Assembly: GCF_040581485.1 (NCBI RefSeq)
Contig: NC_090132.1
Coordinates: 18,223,411 to 18,287,410, forward strand
Direction of reading: 5' to 3'
Length of the DNA stretch: 64,000 nt
Origin: Linepithema humile
Lineage: Eukaryota > Arthropoda > Insecta > Hymenoptera > Formicidae
This document shows, piece by piece, positions 37,876 through 50,197 of this stretch. Each line of letters starts with the position of its first letter. The stretch's first letter is position 1. The translations under genes were made by a program, and so were the position numbers. The notes under the pieces are model-generated. The model saw nothing but the letters and a program-made list of their open reading frames with translations, was not told the origin of the DNA and did no database searches.

Positions 37876-40800
37876 TCAGAAGTCAAGTAAACGTGGCAAA
37901 GCTTTTATTCGTATTGCAAGTCTGTCACATATTTATAGCCGTGAAATCTACCAAAAAAAGATGTCAGCAAATTATTTATCAAAATCCCAGCACTGCGCCA
38001 GGGAATGATACAAGTTATAGAGTAAAATGAGGCTGTAAAAGTTGTAGCGAAGCCTTTGGCCTTCTCCGTAAATACACTTCAATGCCAACGCCACGGTGTT
38101 TCCGATGCGCGCGCGCATATGCAGATCCAAAGAGTTTCTCGTGCGCAACAATTTTTTTTCTGCCTTCCGCCTCACCACTTTTGCATGCCCTTGCGGAACA
38201 TGGCAGAGTTTGTAATTAATTTTCGCGGCACGGCACAGCATAATAACCGCCCTTTCCGCTACTATAAGAGCGCACCCTGTTAATCTCCCTACGGGGAAGA
38301 AATTCTGATATTCACGGTTATCACGCTAGCTTGGGTTCGTACTACTCTTTGTCCTTGCTTACATTTTATTACCCGCGTTAACGCTTATGCGCGACGATAC
38401 ATTTAGTGGATTATCCCCGGTAATTCCCAGATTTGTCTCTTTCTTTTGTACTCGCAAATCTTGGTATGGCGAATGTTATATATCATGGGTTCTCGATTGC
38501 GAACACTGAAAAAAATCTCAAGAAGTTATTCAAATGTACGAGAAATTTGTGATGTTTAATTCACTAAAAATATAAACCTTTCTATTTAGCAAACGTAAAT
38601 AATAGATACAAAATTTCAATGTAATTAAATGCTTAAAAAATTGGCCAAAAAATTGTGCAAAATATCTCAATTCTTGCTTAAGAGACAAATAACAAAAAAT
38701 TACATATGTATATGCTTTAGCTTCACGCACAAAATTAATGAAAGGAAACATTAAAAAAAAAAGACCAAGTAGAAATCGTCTGACAATCCTAATGTTCTAA
38801 CTCGCTAACGTTATCCAGTCGAATCGCTACTTCGATCTTCGCGTCTAGGTAATTTATTATTACGAACGCTCTATGCGTTATCGATCGACGATGCTTTTAA
38901 CGGTGCCGGCTAGAACTCCACTGGCGAGCTTATTTTCTTGACAGAAGATCGACAGTGAAATTTGTCGACTGAGAGATTTCAACGCCCTCCAACATTTACA
39001 TATACATATAGATGTGTGTGTATATACAATTATATTAAAACTCAGACAAAAGATTCTAACATTTCTATGTTTGAATAATTCAGAGCAAAAAAATAAGAGA
39101 TTCGAGTTTGGAGATCTCGAATAATTCAGATAGTTCAAATGTAACCAATCAATGTAATATTAATTCGTATTATCTAAAAATTTAAGTAACTCAAACAGTA
39201 AAAAAGTTGAAGTAAAAATAACATGCATCGAAAAAAGAATTTTAATATACTGAAATTAATTCTTAGGCTAATGAGTTTGCAAAACAAAGATGCAAAAGAT
39301 ACGATATTTGCGATAAGATACGATAACTAATTTATCAAAATTAAAATATAAAATGCAAGACACAAAATATATGTACATTATCTCGTAAAATATTTCCGTG
39401 CCAAATGTTTCAATGCTAGCTCGCGGCATACTGTTTGCTTTTACGTTTATTTTTTTATTTTTGTTATTACGGCGTATGGATGCTGTTATCTGCGCGTTAT
39501 CTCACTTTAATATCATTCATACGGATATATTCACAGACAGAACACAACGGAAAATGCTCTGTATCGTATAACTAGCTGCCAAATCGCATTAGCAATAAGT
39601 ATTGATATTATACTCTACGAGTGATTATATTGTAGATTATAGATTATAGATTACTAATTTGCGCTATTAATCAGCTCCTGTTATTAATATTTATAATTCT
39701 GCAAATCTTTTTCTTATTTTAACTTGTGTACTTATTCACATTATAATATAAAATATTTTTAATTTGCCAACACTCAAACATATAATACACGCGCGAAAAA
39801 CACAGGCATACGAAAATAATTTAGATGACGTGCAAAGTTGGCTGTACAATTAGCGATTTTCCTCCGTTGTTAATGTCTGTTTTCTACGCCAGTATCGAAG
39901 AGATCGTGAGTAACGATTATTGCTCGCGTGACTACAATTAATTGTATTTTCGCGAGTGAAAAAGCAGTATCGATAGACTATTGAGAAGCCCAGGAGATAT
40001 CCAGCATCGGCGGAGCAATTTTGAAATAACTAATTTATCATTTATTTATTATTTCTTACTTGTGAAATATTAATGTTAAATGTTTATCCCTACAGTAGTC
40101 AAGTGATATTTCATATCGTTCTGTAATATACATAATACATACAAAATAAATTACTTTAAAATGCTTAGAATAGTCAGTGAGATATTTACATTATTTAATT
40201 TGAAAACGTTAAATATTGTTCATATGTTAAGAATCTGTAATTATTTCTAATATTTATATAAGAAAATTAGATTCTTATTGATTTATTGAACGTTTTATAA
40301 AATTTATATATGTAAAATCTTTTGAAAATTTGTATAATATTTTAAATAAGTATTTGTTCAAAAGACTAATAAAAACAGATCCAAAACGCGTAATAATAGT
40401 TTTTTTATATTTTGAGCAACGTTATAAATAAATTTACATTTTGATATTTATTTTTAATAAAAGTGTAGAAAAAATTCTAATCTCTCTCTATTATAAGATT
40501 TTATTCTAACTATCCGCAAATTATTAGTAAAAAACTATTAAACAAATAGAATAATGCTAATATATTGCTAATTGTAAGATGCTATTTTGTAGGCAAATAA
40601 AGTATCTCAAACTTAAAATTATTTGAAAAAGATTGCGCAGATATTTCTTCTCTTATTCTGTGTATAATAGCAATTTATATTATATAAATTCTACAATAGA
40701 CAGCATCATTTGATGATACATCATTTATAATGCAATAGAACACATATCCAACAAATATTTTCATGCTCTTTGTTAGCTCAATTTTCGAGAACGTGTTATT

Positions 40801-41905
40801 CTATTATACATATACAATAGAGTAAAAAATGTAGAGAAAGCAAATATAATTACTGTTATAAAAAACCTTTGTTGGTAATTTTGTTTAAGCGCTGTTAATA
40901 AAGTAAAATTTGTTTTTAATAAAAAGTGTTTTTTACAACTAGAAAATCTAAAAGCATTCGACTATGTTGATTTAATGATTAACACTTCAAATAATAAAAA
41001 AAACAAATAAAATTTCAGCGATTTTTCGATTTTTGATAGAAAATGTCTAAATTTCTGTGGTTAAACTCCCATTTCAAAAATCTGGCATTTTATTTAGAAG
41101 CTTTGGATACAACACTTCAAAAAATATCACGACTAAATTAATTCTAATTAAATAAAAGTTATATCCCATAATATTTTAGGATCAACCACACTTATTTTTT
41201 ATAGTTTATCGCTATAATTCTTTTAAAAAATACCAAATACATTACAATTTTTGAGACGGAATCAGAATTCCATCAATAATATCAAAATTTCGAAAATAAA
41301 TTGCTAATTTCGCAGAAATTCACTCATATATGTTTTAATGGACGCCAGCAGACTGCATGACGTATAGAAACGCATTCCACTATTTTTTATCCGCCTTTTC
41401 TCGTGCATATGTACGCGCTCCGTTTATCCCGCGACTATCAAAGGCAGGCGGCGATTCCGCAATTTAAACGCTAAAGCGCGTGAAACCGAATTCGATACAC
41501 GGTAGCTGTATCTGAGCGAACGGCTATTCGTGCGGCAGGCAAGATTAAAGAATCTCCGCTGATTGCCTGCACGAGCACGTTTGCATTTTGCTGTCGATTT
41601 TTCTTGTTAACCGATAAAATCCATATTCGCAGATCATCTGTGATATTTAAGAACGCAATAACGATATTCGATAACACATTATCAAAGATTTCCCGACTTA
41701 GCCCAATTATTTATAGATTTTTACAAATGTACTTTTCAATTGGATAATTACATTACATATAGACCCGGTTTTATGGGGTAGAGAGCGGGGGAAGAGCGAG
41801 AGGAGGGGGAGAGAGAAGATAAGTTGCATAACCTATACGCGACGTTCGTCGAACGAAATAAGCATGAGAAATATTAAAAAATAAGTTCTACGACAGAATG
41901 CGTAG

Positions 41906-41938
41906 CAAAATCGTCTAGCGATGGGCTAGACGATTTTG
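41906..41938. repeat. Hairpin, perfect 14-bp arms, 5-base loop
   Basis: Caaaatcgtctagc (41906-41919) and its exact complement (41925-41938) flank gatgg. No poly-T follows, and no gene was recognised nearby. Confidence 0.8.
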
Positions 41939-41939
41939 A

Positions 41940-42890
41940 ATAACAAGAAACGCATGAGCAAAATAACCTCAAAATAATAACTCACCGTCAAATTTGGCAC
42001 GCCGGTTTTCGCACACAGAGCTTACTTGCTTCGGTGTCTCAGTCGCTTCAATGAATGTATCACGATGATCTCTCGATATTACCATTAATGCTCTTTGATG
42101 CTACGGATGGTGAATGGCACTTGTTATGTTCGAAGCAACGAGTGACTAACGCAACGTACACATAAAAAGCGCCATTCTGCAACAGAAAACAAAGTAATGA
42201 GCTTGGCGATCTCGAACGACGAAAAACATTAGTCGCGATTGCGTAAACAAAATAATACTACGAAATAATTACCCGTCGCCAAATTCGACGCTTGCCACAC
42301 TCCTTTGTAAGTATGCGAAATTCACTCGAGACGGATAAAACAGACGTAAAGACACGGAACGATCACAATTCAACCGCGACATTACGATGTCCGACGCGAA
42401 CTAAGCCGGTCGTCCGCAAGCAATTCAACATGTCGCCATATTACATGGCTAATATCACACAATTACGCGGCGAATATCTCAATATCTCAAACGAGCGATC
42501 TATCGCAGCGATGATCCTATTACTGCTGTAGATAATGGATCGCATATACGATGATCATTGGAATAATAAATAGCATGAAATACACACGAAAGATACGTAT
42601 AAAAAGATAAAATCTCCCGACGGAACGCAAAACGATGGACTGAGATTACGAATGCCGAGAAACGAGTTGAACGCTATCAAGCATATTAATGCCTCGAGAT
42701 GATTTTTCATAATTAGATTCGGTATTCCGGATACTCATCTTCACACGGAGTTCGCACAAAACAACCAAAAAAGACACAAAGACGCGAAAACACCGCGATT
42801 CACAAACAACAATCGGCACCTCGACGCGACTGACCACGACTAACCGACCGTAACACGACTGTAACCAATTTCATGATGCTCAATCATTAC
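41940..42890. other. Complex noncoding block with opposed initiator-like motifs
   Basis: TCAGTC occurs on the plus strand at 42039-42044 and on the minus strand at 42833-42828. Segments near 41,960-42,005 and 42,247-42,295 are loosely similar (caaaataa...ccgtc(g/a)c/aaatt). Short frames (42,292-42,531 plus, 42,738-42,646 minus) are not recognisable. It may be a promoter or an old repeat. Confidence 0.3.
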
Positions 42891-42893
42891 AAA

Positions 42894-43040
42894 TCAAGTA
42901 AATATTTATTTGATTCAAGTAAATGATTTTTTTTATTCAAATAAATAATTTTTTATTTAAGTAAATAATTTTTTTAATTCAAGTAAATGATTTTTTTATT
43001 CAAGTAAATATTTATTTGATTTAAATAAATATTTACTTGA
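42894..43040. repeat. AT-rich minisatellite, ~7 units of 21-22 bp, palindromic right end
   Basis: Units resemble tcaagtaaatgatttttttat with variants. The right end is a hairpin with perfect 17-bp arms (43001-43017 and 43023-43039). Confidence 0.85.
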
Positions 43041-45910
43041 ACCAAGGAAAGAAAGAAAAGAAAAAAAGGCGCGCGTGTAACGCGCGCATGTATGTCCTAG
43101 TAAACATAAAATAGAGCACATGCACTAATAAATAATAATAAAAAAATTTAATTTCTTTACAAAATATTGATTGTACATCTGTTTGGTGGTTTTCATAAAT
43201 GTACAATTGTTTTCATAAATGTACAATTGTTTTGATTATACAAATATAACAGTGCAAAAATAGGAAGACAATATTATATATATACGCAATGCATAAAACA
43301 AACAATTAAAAGCTTTTCTCGAAAAATGGTTAACGAGATTCTCTGACATGCAGCTGAAAGAAGATCAATTTTGAATTGTTATACAGTTCCAAATCTAACT
43401 AAAATAAAATAAAAAAAAAACATACAATAATTAGTCTTCATCTGTCAAGGAAAAATATGTATTTCACGTTAAAATTTATTTCATTTTTGCTTTTTTTATA
43501 TTTATATGTACCGCGTTGGAAAATTTTCATGTGATTTGTTATCTATATTCAATAAAATATGAGGTTTAGTATTCCATCTGCATCGATAAAAATTAATATT
43601 TTATCAAAAAATTACACAACATAAATAAGAAATATAAGATGTAAAAAAACAACAAAAATTTGAAAAGCAGTCCTAGTATAAAGTCCGTGTAAAAATATAA
43701 ATTTGTTACAAATACATTTGTACTGCAACGTCCAACTTACTCAACACATAGAAATAAAAACAAATTTCTTTATTTTTGGAGGATTGCGCTAAATGGACTT
43801 ACATGCTGAGCCTCTGTCCCGTTGTAGTGCATTATCCAAAAGAAGATAAATGAATCGCGGACAGGAAGGAGACGAAAAGCGAGAAGGGATAAAGCAAAAA
43901 AAAAGAAGTAAAACGATTGTCAAATCCTTTCGTTGTTCTACGACGAGAAGGGCTCGTAATGTCGCTCGTCAAACGTGGTTTTTCAGCGGAACACTAAAGG
44001 TCCTACATCTCTTTATGCTTATTTGCAGCTGACAATCGCGCTTTTTCCTACTATAATAAAGAACTCACTGTCGTCTGCAGTTTAAGGTGAAAACTCGGCG
44101 TCGACGCAGACAACACGAATGAATGCGTAATCGACATTTTCGGTCTAACGAAAGGATGAACACCGCTATTGTTAAGCCTCGATAGCACTTCAACGCGTCT
44201 TGCGTATACTTCACGAAATGACAGGGATAATACAATGAATATAATGGGGCACTACCCATCAGTGATAACCGTATTGTTTGCGAAATAATTTGGGCAAACA
44301 ATGCATATTTATTGTTTTGTGGATTATATCAATGGATTTTCACAATGTAACAATATCGCTTTGCCCGATGCGCCTAATTTAATCGTTAAAAATTTTATCA
44401 TAAAGTGCATGATTATTGTAAAAATTTTGCAAAACTTATGTTTTCTAATTAGTTCGGATAATTTGGATCATGTTGCAAATGCTTTTTCTCATTTATGAAC
44501 TCCTTGGTAATTTGAAAATTTTGCTCTAATCATACTCGAGAAGTTTCTTTTTCAACTTGTGGCACATTAAAAACAAAAAGTTTAATCGCGAGCTTAAGCT
44601 CATGTACCGCGAAAATAAATGCCTTATACGCATAAGATAATGTTTCAGTATTCTAGCGACGGGGAATGCAAGGAAGCAAGGTTGGACAAGGAATGCAAAT
44701 CATGATCGAACGAGACTGCATTGATTCCAGTATAAACTCAACCCTTCCAGATGAAATCATACCGGGAAATTCTCGTGACGAATTCCAGCAATGTCGTCTG
44801 ACGGATACAGACTGTATTGGATTGCGGAACATTCGAACAGCAAAGCTTTTCATTCGTAGAAGGATTAGCGTACGGGAGCACGGGAGCTAAATTACAGCAG
44901 CAAATTTATATGAAAACTAATAAAAAAAGGAAAGATTCGGATTTCCTTTTGTTAAGAAGAACCGCAGAAAAGTTTTGCTTACAAATAGATTACAATTCTG
45001 CTATTGCATATTGTTGATATCAATGAACCAAGAACAAATTATCGTTTTTTTTTCTATTCTAAATTAACAGACCTAAATAAATTATGTTAAATATATACTA
45101 TCAAATTGAACAAATTAAAAAATCTATATAAAGAACGAGAATTATATAAGAAAATAAAATATAATCAACAATACGATAATTTATCCTAATTTTCTTTAAA
45201 CTATCCATCCATATTTATCATTTAAAAAATTAGTATTTACATTTTAGAGTTAAAATTACAATATAGATCATTATATAATGGAATCTATTCAACAGACTTC
45301 TAAACAATTTGCAATTGTAGACATGCACCAAATGTCAGTGTCAATTTACCGACAACATCAGAAAAGGAATAGCTATATAGTTGCAACCTAAAACCTGCAG
45401 ATTGCAGCACTGAGCAGGGATCAGTAGCGTCACAAAAAAAGGATGACCATTCTTAGATTTTTTCTATTTCAAGCCTGTGCTATCGATCGAAGTTAAGAAT
45501 ACACAGCAGATTCGTCGGTAAAATCTATTCCAAAACATTATGGCGTCATGTCTAACGCCACTTGTTGGAAATGTGCGTTCTCTTGACACGTCGACATTTG
45601 TGCTTCGCAATTGTTTTACAAGAATAACAGATGATATAAATGGATCGTAGCTCTAGATAACATTCATCACGATAAGTCATTTTGAATGACACTATTCTCG
45701 ATAGAAGTTATTCGTTCGTCGTGTGTTATCGAACATACCAAAGTGTGACATAGACGCAACGTTTCCAAAAATTTGACGCATTCGCCGAAATATTTCTGTG
45801 ATGTTATAAAATTATGAAGATTGTTTGCATTGTATCGCAAATGTCATCAATATTTTGGATATTGATAACATAAATTAAAAACACGAAACTCCTAATGTCG
45901 ATTTTGCAAA
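43041..45910. other. Intergenic DNA upstream of PAL
   Basis: AT-rich with GC-richer parts at 43,800-44,260 and 44,650-44,900. The PAL promoter and 5' UTR should lie in the last few hundred bases, but I could not place the start site. Confidence 0.45.
43191..43230. repeat. Perfect 2 x 20-bp tandem duplication
   Basis: Tttcataaatgtacaattgt occurs twice in a row with no differences, indicating a recent local duplication. Confidence 0.9.
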
Positions 45911-47944
45911 ATGAATCTTCGATATGACATCTGTTCTGTTTTAGTTTTATTTTTTATTTTAATACGTGCCACGGCAGAACAGCAGGATGTTCAGGTAATT
46001 TCATGAATAAGTATTTTATGGGCTAAAGAGAAAAAGTAATATTTAAAAAAATAAAAGGTTCTATTATATACGTTCTAAATTTGTTATTTTCTGTTGGATC
46101 AACATTCTCTGTATATTTTCAAATTAGATTTTATATAAATTATTAATTTTTCTAAAACAATAAAAATTATTTGGTCAAATTACATGTAAATATGTAAGAA
46201 ATTTCTTTTGTATTATAGCATTTATTACCCGATATCAAGTTTAATTCTAATGAATATTCTGAATATCTTGAGAATGAGGATAGAGATAGAGGATCCTTGA
46301 CACAACCAGATGAAAAACAATATATAAAAGATAATTCATATTTGCAAGTTAATAACCATCTAGATAAAGAGAAATCAACAACTACAGATGCCTTGGACAA
46401 AAGTATGTATTTACTCACTTATTTAGAAGTTTCTATGAGTAATACTTTCTTTAATTTGTTATATTTTTATCAGACATAGTGTGGGATGCACAATGGGCTT
46501 CACAATTGAAACTTAATCAAATATCAGCAGTTTCTATGGATAGAAAAGGCAATGTTGCTATATTTCATAGAGCAGATCGTATCTGGGGACCTTATACTTT
46601 CAATACTGAAAATAAGTTTAATCCAAATAATGGGCCAATAACAAAAAATACAATTGTCCTCTTGGACAAAAATGGAAACATAGTATTAGAATGGGGAAGG
46701 AACATGTTTTATCTCCCACATGGTTTGACTATTGATCAATCTGGAAATTATTGGATTACTGATGTAGCGATGCATCAGGTATTCAAGTTTGACGCTCAAG
46801 ATATTGAGAAAAATATGGATGAGTTGAAACGTGCACAGTTTAGTTCAGAGACAGATGTGCCTAACTATCAAACTAGTGCATTATTCAAAAATAGCATACT
46901 GAAGCCATCCATAATTTTGGGAGAGGCTTTTGTTCCTGGTAATGACGAAAGAAGATTTTGTAAACCGACTGCTGTTGCTGTACATAATAATGGTGATTTC
47001 TTTGTCAGTGATGGGTATTGTAATTCTAGGATAATTAAGTTTAACAAAAACGGGGAACGGATTTTACATTGGGGACGACATTGGGGTGCTGGAGGTAAGA
47101 ATAAATGATAAGAATAATACTTATGCCGATAACGATGTGCAATATCTAATTTAATTCTATACTTTGCTTTATTTTAGAGCCTGTTTATTCGCAGTTGCCT
47201 CCACCAAATGCATTTCTCGTTCCACATGCTTTAGCACTCGCGAGTGAGTTAAACTATATTTACGTAGCTGACAGAGAAAACGGCAGAATATTATGTTTCT
47301 TTGCTAGCAATGGCACATTCCATAAAGAGTACAGGCATCCTGCCATTGGTACAAAAATTTACAGTGTTGCTTACGCTCGAGAAAAATTATATCTAGTTAA
47401 TGGACCTGATCCGTATACAAACAATCCAGTAACCGTGCAAGGCTTTGCGCTTGATATTTATTCCGGAAAGATGCTATCAATGTTTGGACCCAAGAAAGGC
47501 ATGAATAATCCACATGATCTCTATGTGACGGAAAATGGTTCTGAGATATATGTAGTAGAATTAAACAGTCAAGTAATTTATAGATTTCTACAAGGTACAC
47601 AATATTGTTAAATAATGAGTATGATTTATAATTCCTTCAAATCTATCTATATTTAAATATAATTTTTTTTCTTTTTAGATGTAAATGATTCAATGTATTT
47701 TGAGGATTCACAATCTACTAAACAACGTCGACCCAAGATCTTAATACATCCTGATACTAAAGATACTGATATTGAAAAAACTGACATGATAAAATTGATT
47801 CTAGGCCTTGGCTCAGCGGCAATTTCGTTTATTACAATATGCGTCGTGATTGCTGCCATTGTAGCAAGATACCAAAAAAGAGGTAGAGGAACAAGATATA
47901 ATTTTGACGAACCAAAAGTTGAATTCTCTAAATTAATGAATTAG
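45911..47944 (+). CDS. PAL: Peptidyl-alpha-hydroxyglycine alpha-amidating lyase (PAL), membrane-anchored, 5 exons, 523 aa
   Basis: Exons 45911-45994, 46219-46402, 46474-47094, 47178-47594 and 47679-47944 join through GT-AG introns with consistent phases (0,1,1,1). PAL (EC 4.3.2.5) cleaves peptidyl-alpha-hydroxyglycine to an amidated peptide plus glyoxylate in the secretory pathway, after PHM has acted; insects encode PHM and PAL separately. Residues 1-22 are a signal peptide (hydrophobic 7-18, likely cut after ATA). The NHL-type beta-propeller covers about 92-435. By position relative to the rat enzyme, zinc-site histidines are H172 (PHGLTID), H313 (PHALAL) and H409 (PHDLY); active-site residues are R122 (HRADRIW), Y271 (SDGYCNSR) and R329 (ADRENGR). 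C252 and C272 match a known disulfide. C336 lacks its usual partner, which is Tyr here. N-glycosylation sequons lie at N341 and N416. A transmembrane helix at about 474-498 is followed by a basic tail ending FSKLMN. The start was chosen because it opens the signal peptide. Family assignment is very secure; untranslated regions were not mapped. Confidence 0.95.
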
Positions 47945-49229
47945 AAAAAAATATTTGTTTGACTTGGTACTTTTTGTAGATAATTTTTGTAGATATCATT
48001 TGTAGAATTTTTGTCATGCACATTTATGTTTTATTTATTTCCTAAACATTATGTGATAAATGTTATTATATAGCTAGCAATATTTATGATAATGCGATGA
48101 TCTGTTTATTTTAAGTTTGCTCCTTTTTTCTTGTTTAATAAGATTTATCTTATAAACTTTACAATGTATTATATACATTGTAAATATATTATATTCTAAA
48201 TATGTTATATTTAACAAGATTATAACATAGCAAGATGACAAGCGCAACATTTAATGCAACAGGAAAAAAGGAATTATGCGTCTGCTTATATTTGCAGCTG
48301 TGTTTAAAGATTTTATTTTTATTTAATTATTATTTAAGTTGCAATCACTATGTCAACAATTACCATCCTGAAATTTCAATTATACAAAAATTTATAGCAA
48401 CAAAATTATATTGTTTTTATTTTTATATATTTGAAATATATGTTGGCTTATTTAAAACAATTTTACTGATTTATATGTTTTTACACTAGTAATACTTTAA
48501 AGTGCTATGCTATGCTATGCATTTTATGTACTTATGTATCCTGCAAATATATTATTTAAAATTTATGTGTTAGATATATGTATGTGTCTTGAAATTTTTT
48601 ATCTCTGCAGATCTCTATGCTATATTACTGTGTGAATTGTATTATGTTTCTCAATTTTTTTCCTTTCATATTTCTTTCTCTATTTATATCTCTAGCTATA
48701 TCTTTTTCAAATCTTGTATGAGTATGTCAGTTGCTTATAAATTTTTTAGCTACTGTTAAATTTTTTTAGAAGTTTTTTATTCCATCAAAGAGTTCAAATA
48801 TCTATTTCTCTTCTAATCATTAAAATTTCTTCTAAATATTATATTAGAGCAAACTTTTGTATTAATAAGCATTCTTATCATATTGTTACAAGTATCAAAT
48901 TTTCTTTTTTTAAATCAAATCAACTTAAAAGTCAAAAGAGGATTTATAATAAATACAATATTAATAAATTTATACATTATGTTTTTGTCCAACAAAGTAA
49001 GACAAGAATTGTCGATATCAGACATAAGTATTATTATCATCAAATGTGTAAAAAGTGCAGTTTAAAGGCAATGCAGTACAACTTAAACGAAATATCACAT
49101 TAATTTGAATTTCATGCATGGATCTCTGTATTAAATTTTGACGACTCGAATAGACTTACATCATACGAATTATGATAGATACCTATAATACTTTTCGCAT
49201 GTAAAGTAAATTATTCTTTGATTGTACAG
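47945..49229 (+). other. PAL 3' UTR and/or alternative intron
   Basis: This AT-rich stretch follows the proximal PAL stop. It would be 3' UTR for the short-tail isoform and intron for the long-tail isoform. It has AATAAA-type hexamers near 48,948 and a short (CTATG)3 repeat near 48,505. Open frames at 48,235-48,489 and 48,883-49,065 are low-complexity and look like chance. Confidence 0.5.
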
Positions 49230-49438
49230 GATGTTTACTTACGATGCGTAAGAGAATGCGTTGGGAAGCCGAGAGACGGGAGAATTTCAAACTATCCAGC
49301 CTGTTGGAGAATCGTCGTGGGAGAAGTTTCAAGTTTCTGGAGAAGCGGCCAAACACTCGCGATTTCAGTAAATTAAATACAGAGCCGGAAACTTCGGAAG
49401 ATGAACGTCCTGAAAACAGTATCGCAAAGGTTATTTAA
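49230..49438 (+). CDS. PAL: Candidate alternative last coding exon of PAL (distal cytoplasmic tail)
   Basis: An acceptor (ttgattgtacag) opens a 209-bp exon that needs one upstream base, so it fits a phase-1 donor. Such a donor lies inside the last regular PAL exon, AGAG|GTAGAG, ending at 47882 just after the transmembrane helix. Using it keeps the membrane anchor and replaces the short tail (GRGTRYNFDEPK...) with about 69 residues: very basic at first (MRKRMRWEAERRENFKLSSL), then acidic and polar (TEPETSEDERPENS), ending KVI at TAA. The exon could also follow the 47594 donor, which would delete the membrane helix. AATAAA lies at 49583-49588, about 145 bp past the stop. Both tails carry a similar [DE]FSKL motif. 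Seen directly: ORF, splice signals, phase and poly(A) signal. Inferred: that it belongs to PAL. It could instead be a chance ORF or another gene's exon. Confidence 0.5.
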
Positions 49439-49582
49439 GACAGTACTAAATAATGTCGAAATATCGTGCATTACTATTACCAAACCGAGATGAAAATTTG
49501 CACACGGTCGCCATCGACGTCCGACGCAATTAAGAGATAGACGTGAAATGTGCGTTCGTTAGAATGTTTGAATATTTCCACC

Positions 49583-49588
49583 AATAAA
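49583..49588 (+). terminator. Poly(A) signal AATAAA after the distal PAL exon
   Basis: A canonical AATAAA lies about 145 bp downstream of the distal TAA stop (49438), where a 3' UTR of ordinary length would end. It supports a terminal exon here but is not proof, because this hexamer is common in AT-rich DNA. Confidence 0.4.
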
Positions 49589-49907
49589 TGATGGAATCAA
49601 CCTGAAGTGATTGATAGTATCAGTAGATAAAGTAGTATTGATACGCAGCGTTCATGACATTCCTACTTTACGACTACCGATAATACAGGATGATTTAGAA
49701 GCATGCTTGTTAGCATTGCTATTTATAATTATATTATTATTACATTATAATATATCTAATATTGTGTGAAGAACTTGATGAAACAAAAACAAGGAAAAAA
49801 TGCTCCTTGATAAATTAACAATAAATTGCATAAACTAAAACTACATATGTAAATCGAATTATAATGAAATTCACTTTTGAGGGTTATCACACTAAGTTAA
49901 TTTTACT

Positions 49908-49910
<3 letters not shown>

Positions 49911-49943
<33 letters not shown>
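49911..49943. repeat. TA microsatellite
   Basis: About sixteen AT units, left of the twin hairpins at 50,028-50,114. Confidence 0.9.
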
Positions 49944-49950
<7 letters not shown>

Positions 49951-50027
49951 TTTAAGTTTTAATTACATATATATTTTTAATATACTTAAAAAAATTATGA
50001 CCTGTAATAAAAATTCAAATTTAAATT

Positions 50028-50114
50028 AAGTTATATCAAATTTTTTCAAGACATCTGAAAAAATTTGACATAACTTAATTAAATTAAATCTTTCTTGAAA
50101 GATTTAATTTAATT
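50028..50114. repeat. Two abutting AT-rich hairpins downstream of PAL
   Basis: Arms 50028-50048 and 50056-50076 match at 20 of 21 positions with a 7-base loop. The next base begins a second hairpin with perfect 17-bp arms (50077-50093 and 50098-50114) and a 4-base loop. TA microsatellites lie on both sides. This could be a small inverted-repeat mobile element. Confidence 0.75.
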
Positions 50115-50126
50115 TTAATTATTAAT

Positions 50127-50197
50127 TATATATATATATATATACCTATATATACCTATATATGTGTGTGTGTATATATTATATATATGTGTATATA
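50127..50197. repeat. TA/TG compound microsatellite
   Basis: TA runs with CC and TG interruptions, immediately right of the twin hairpins. Confidence 0.85.

Larger units (their letters stand above)
34956..41890. other. Noncoding, mostly AT-rich
   Basis: CpG-richer blocks lie at 36,240-36,550, 38,040-38,480 and 41,340-41,560. From 39,100 to 41,300 the DNA is very AT-rich and featureless, with gattata repeats near 39,635-39,655. Confidence 0.5.
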
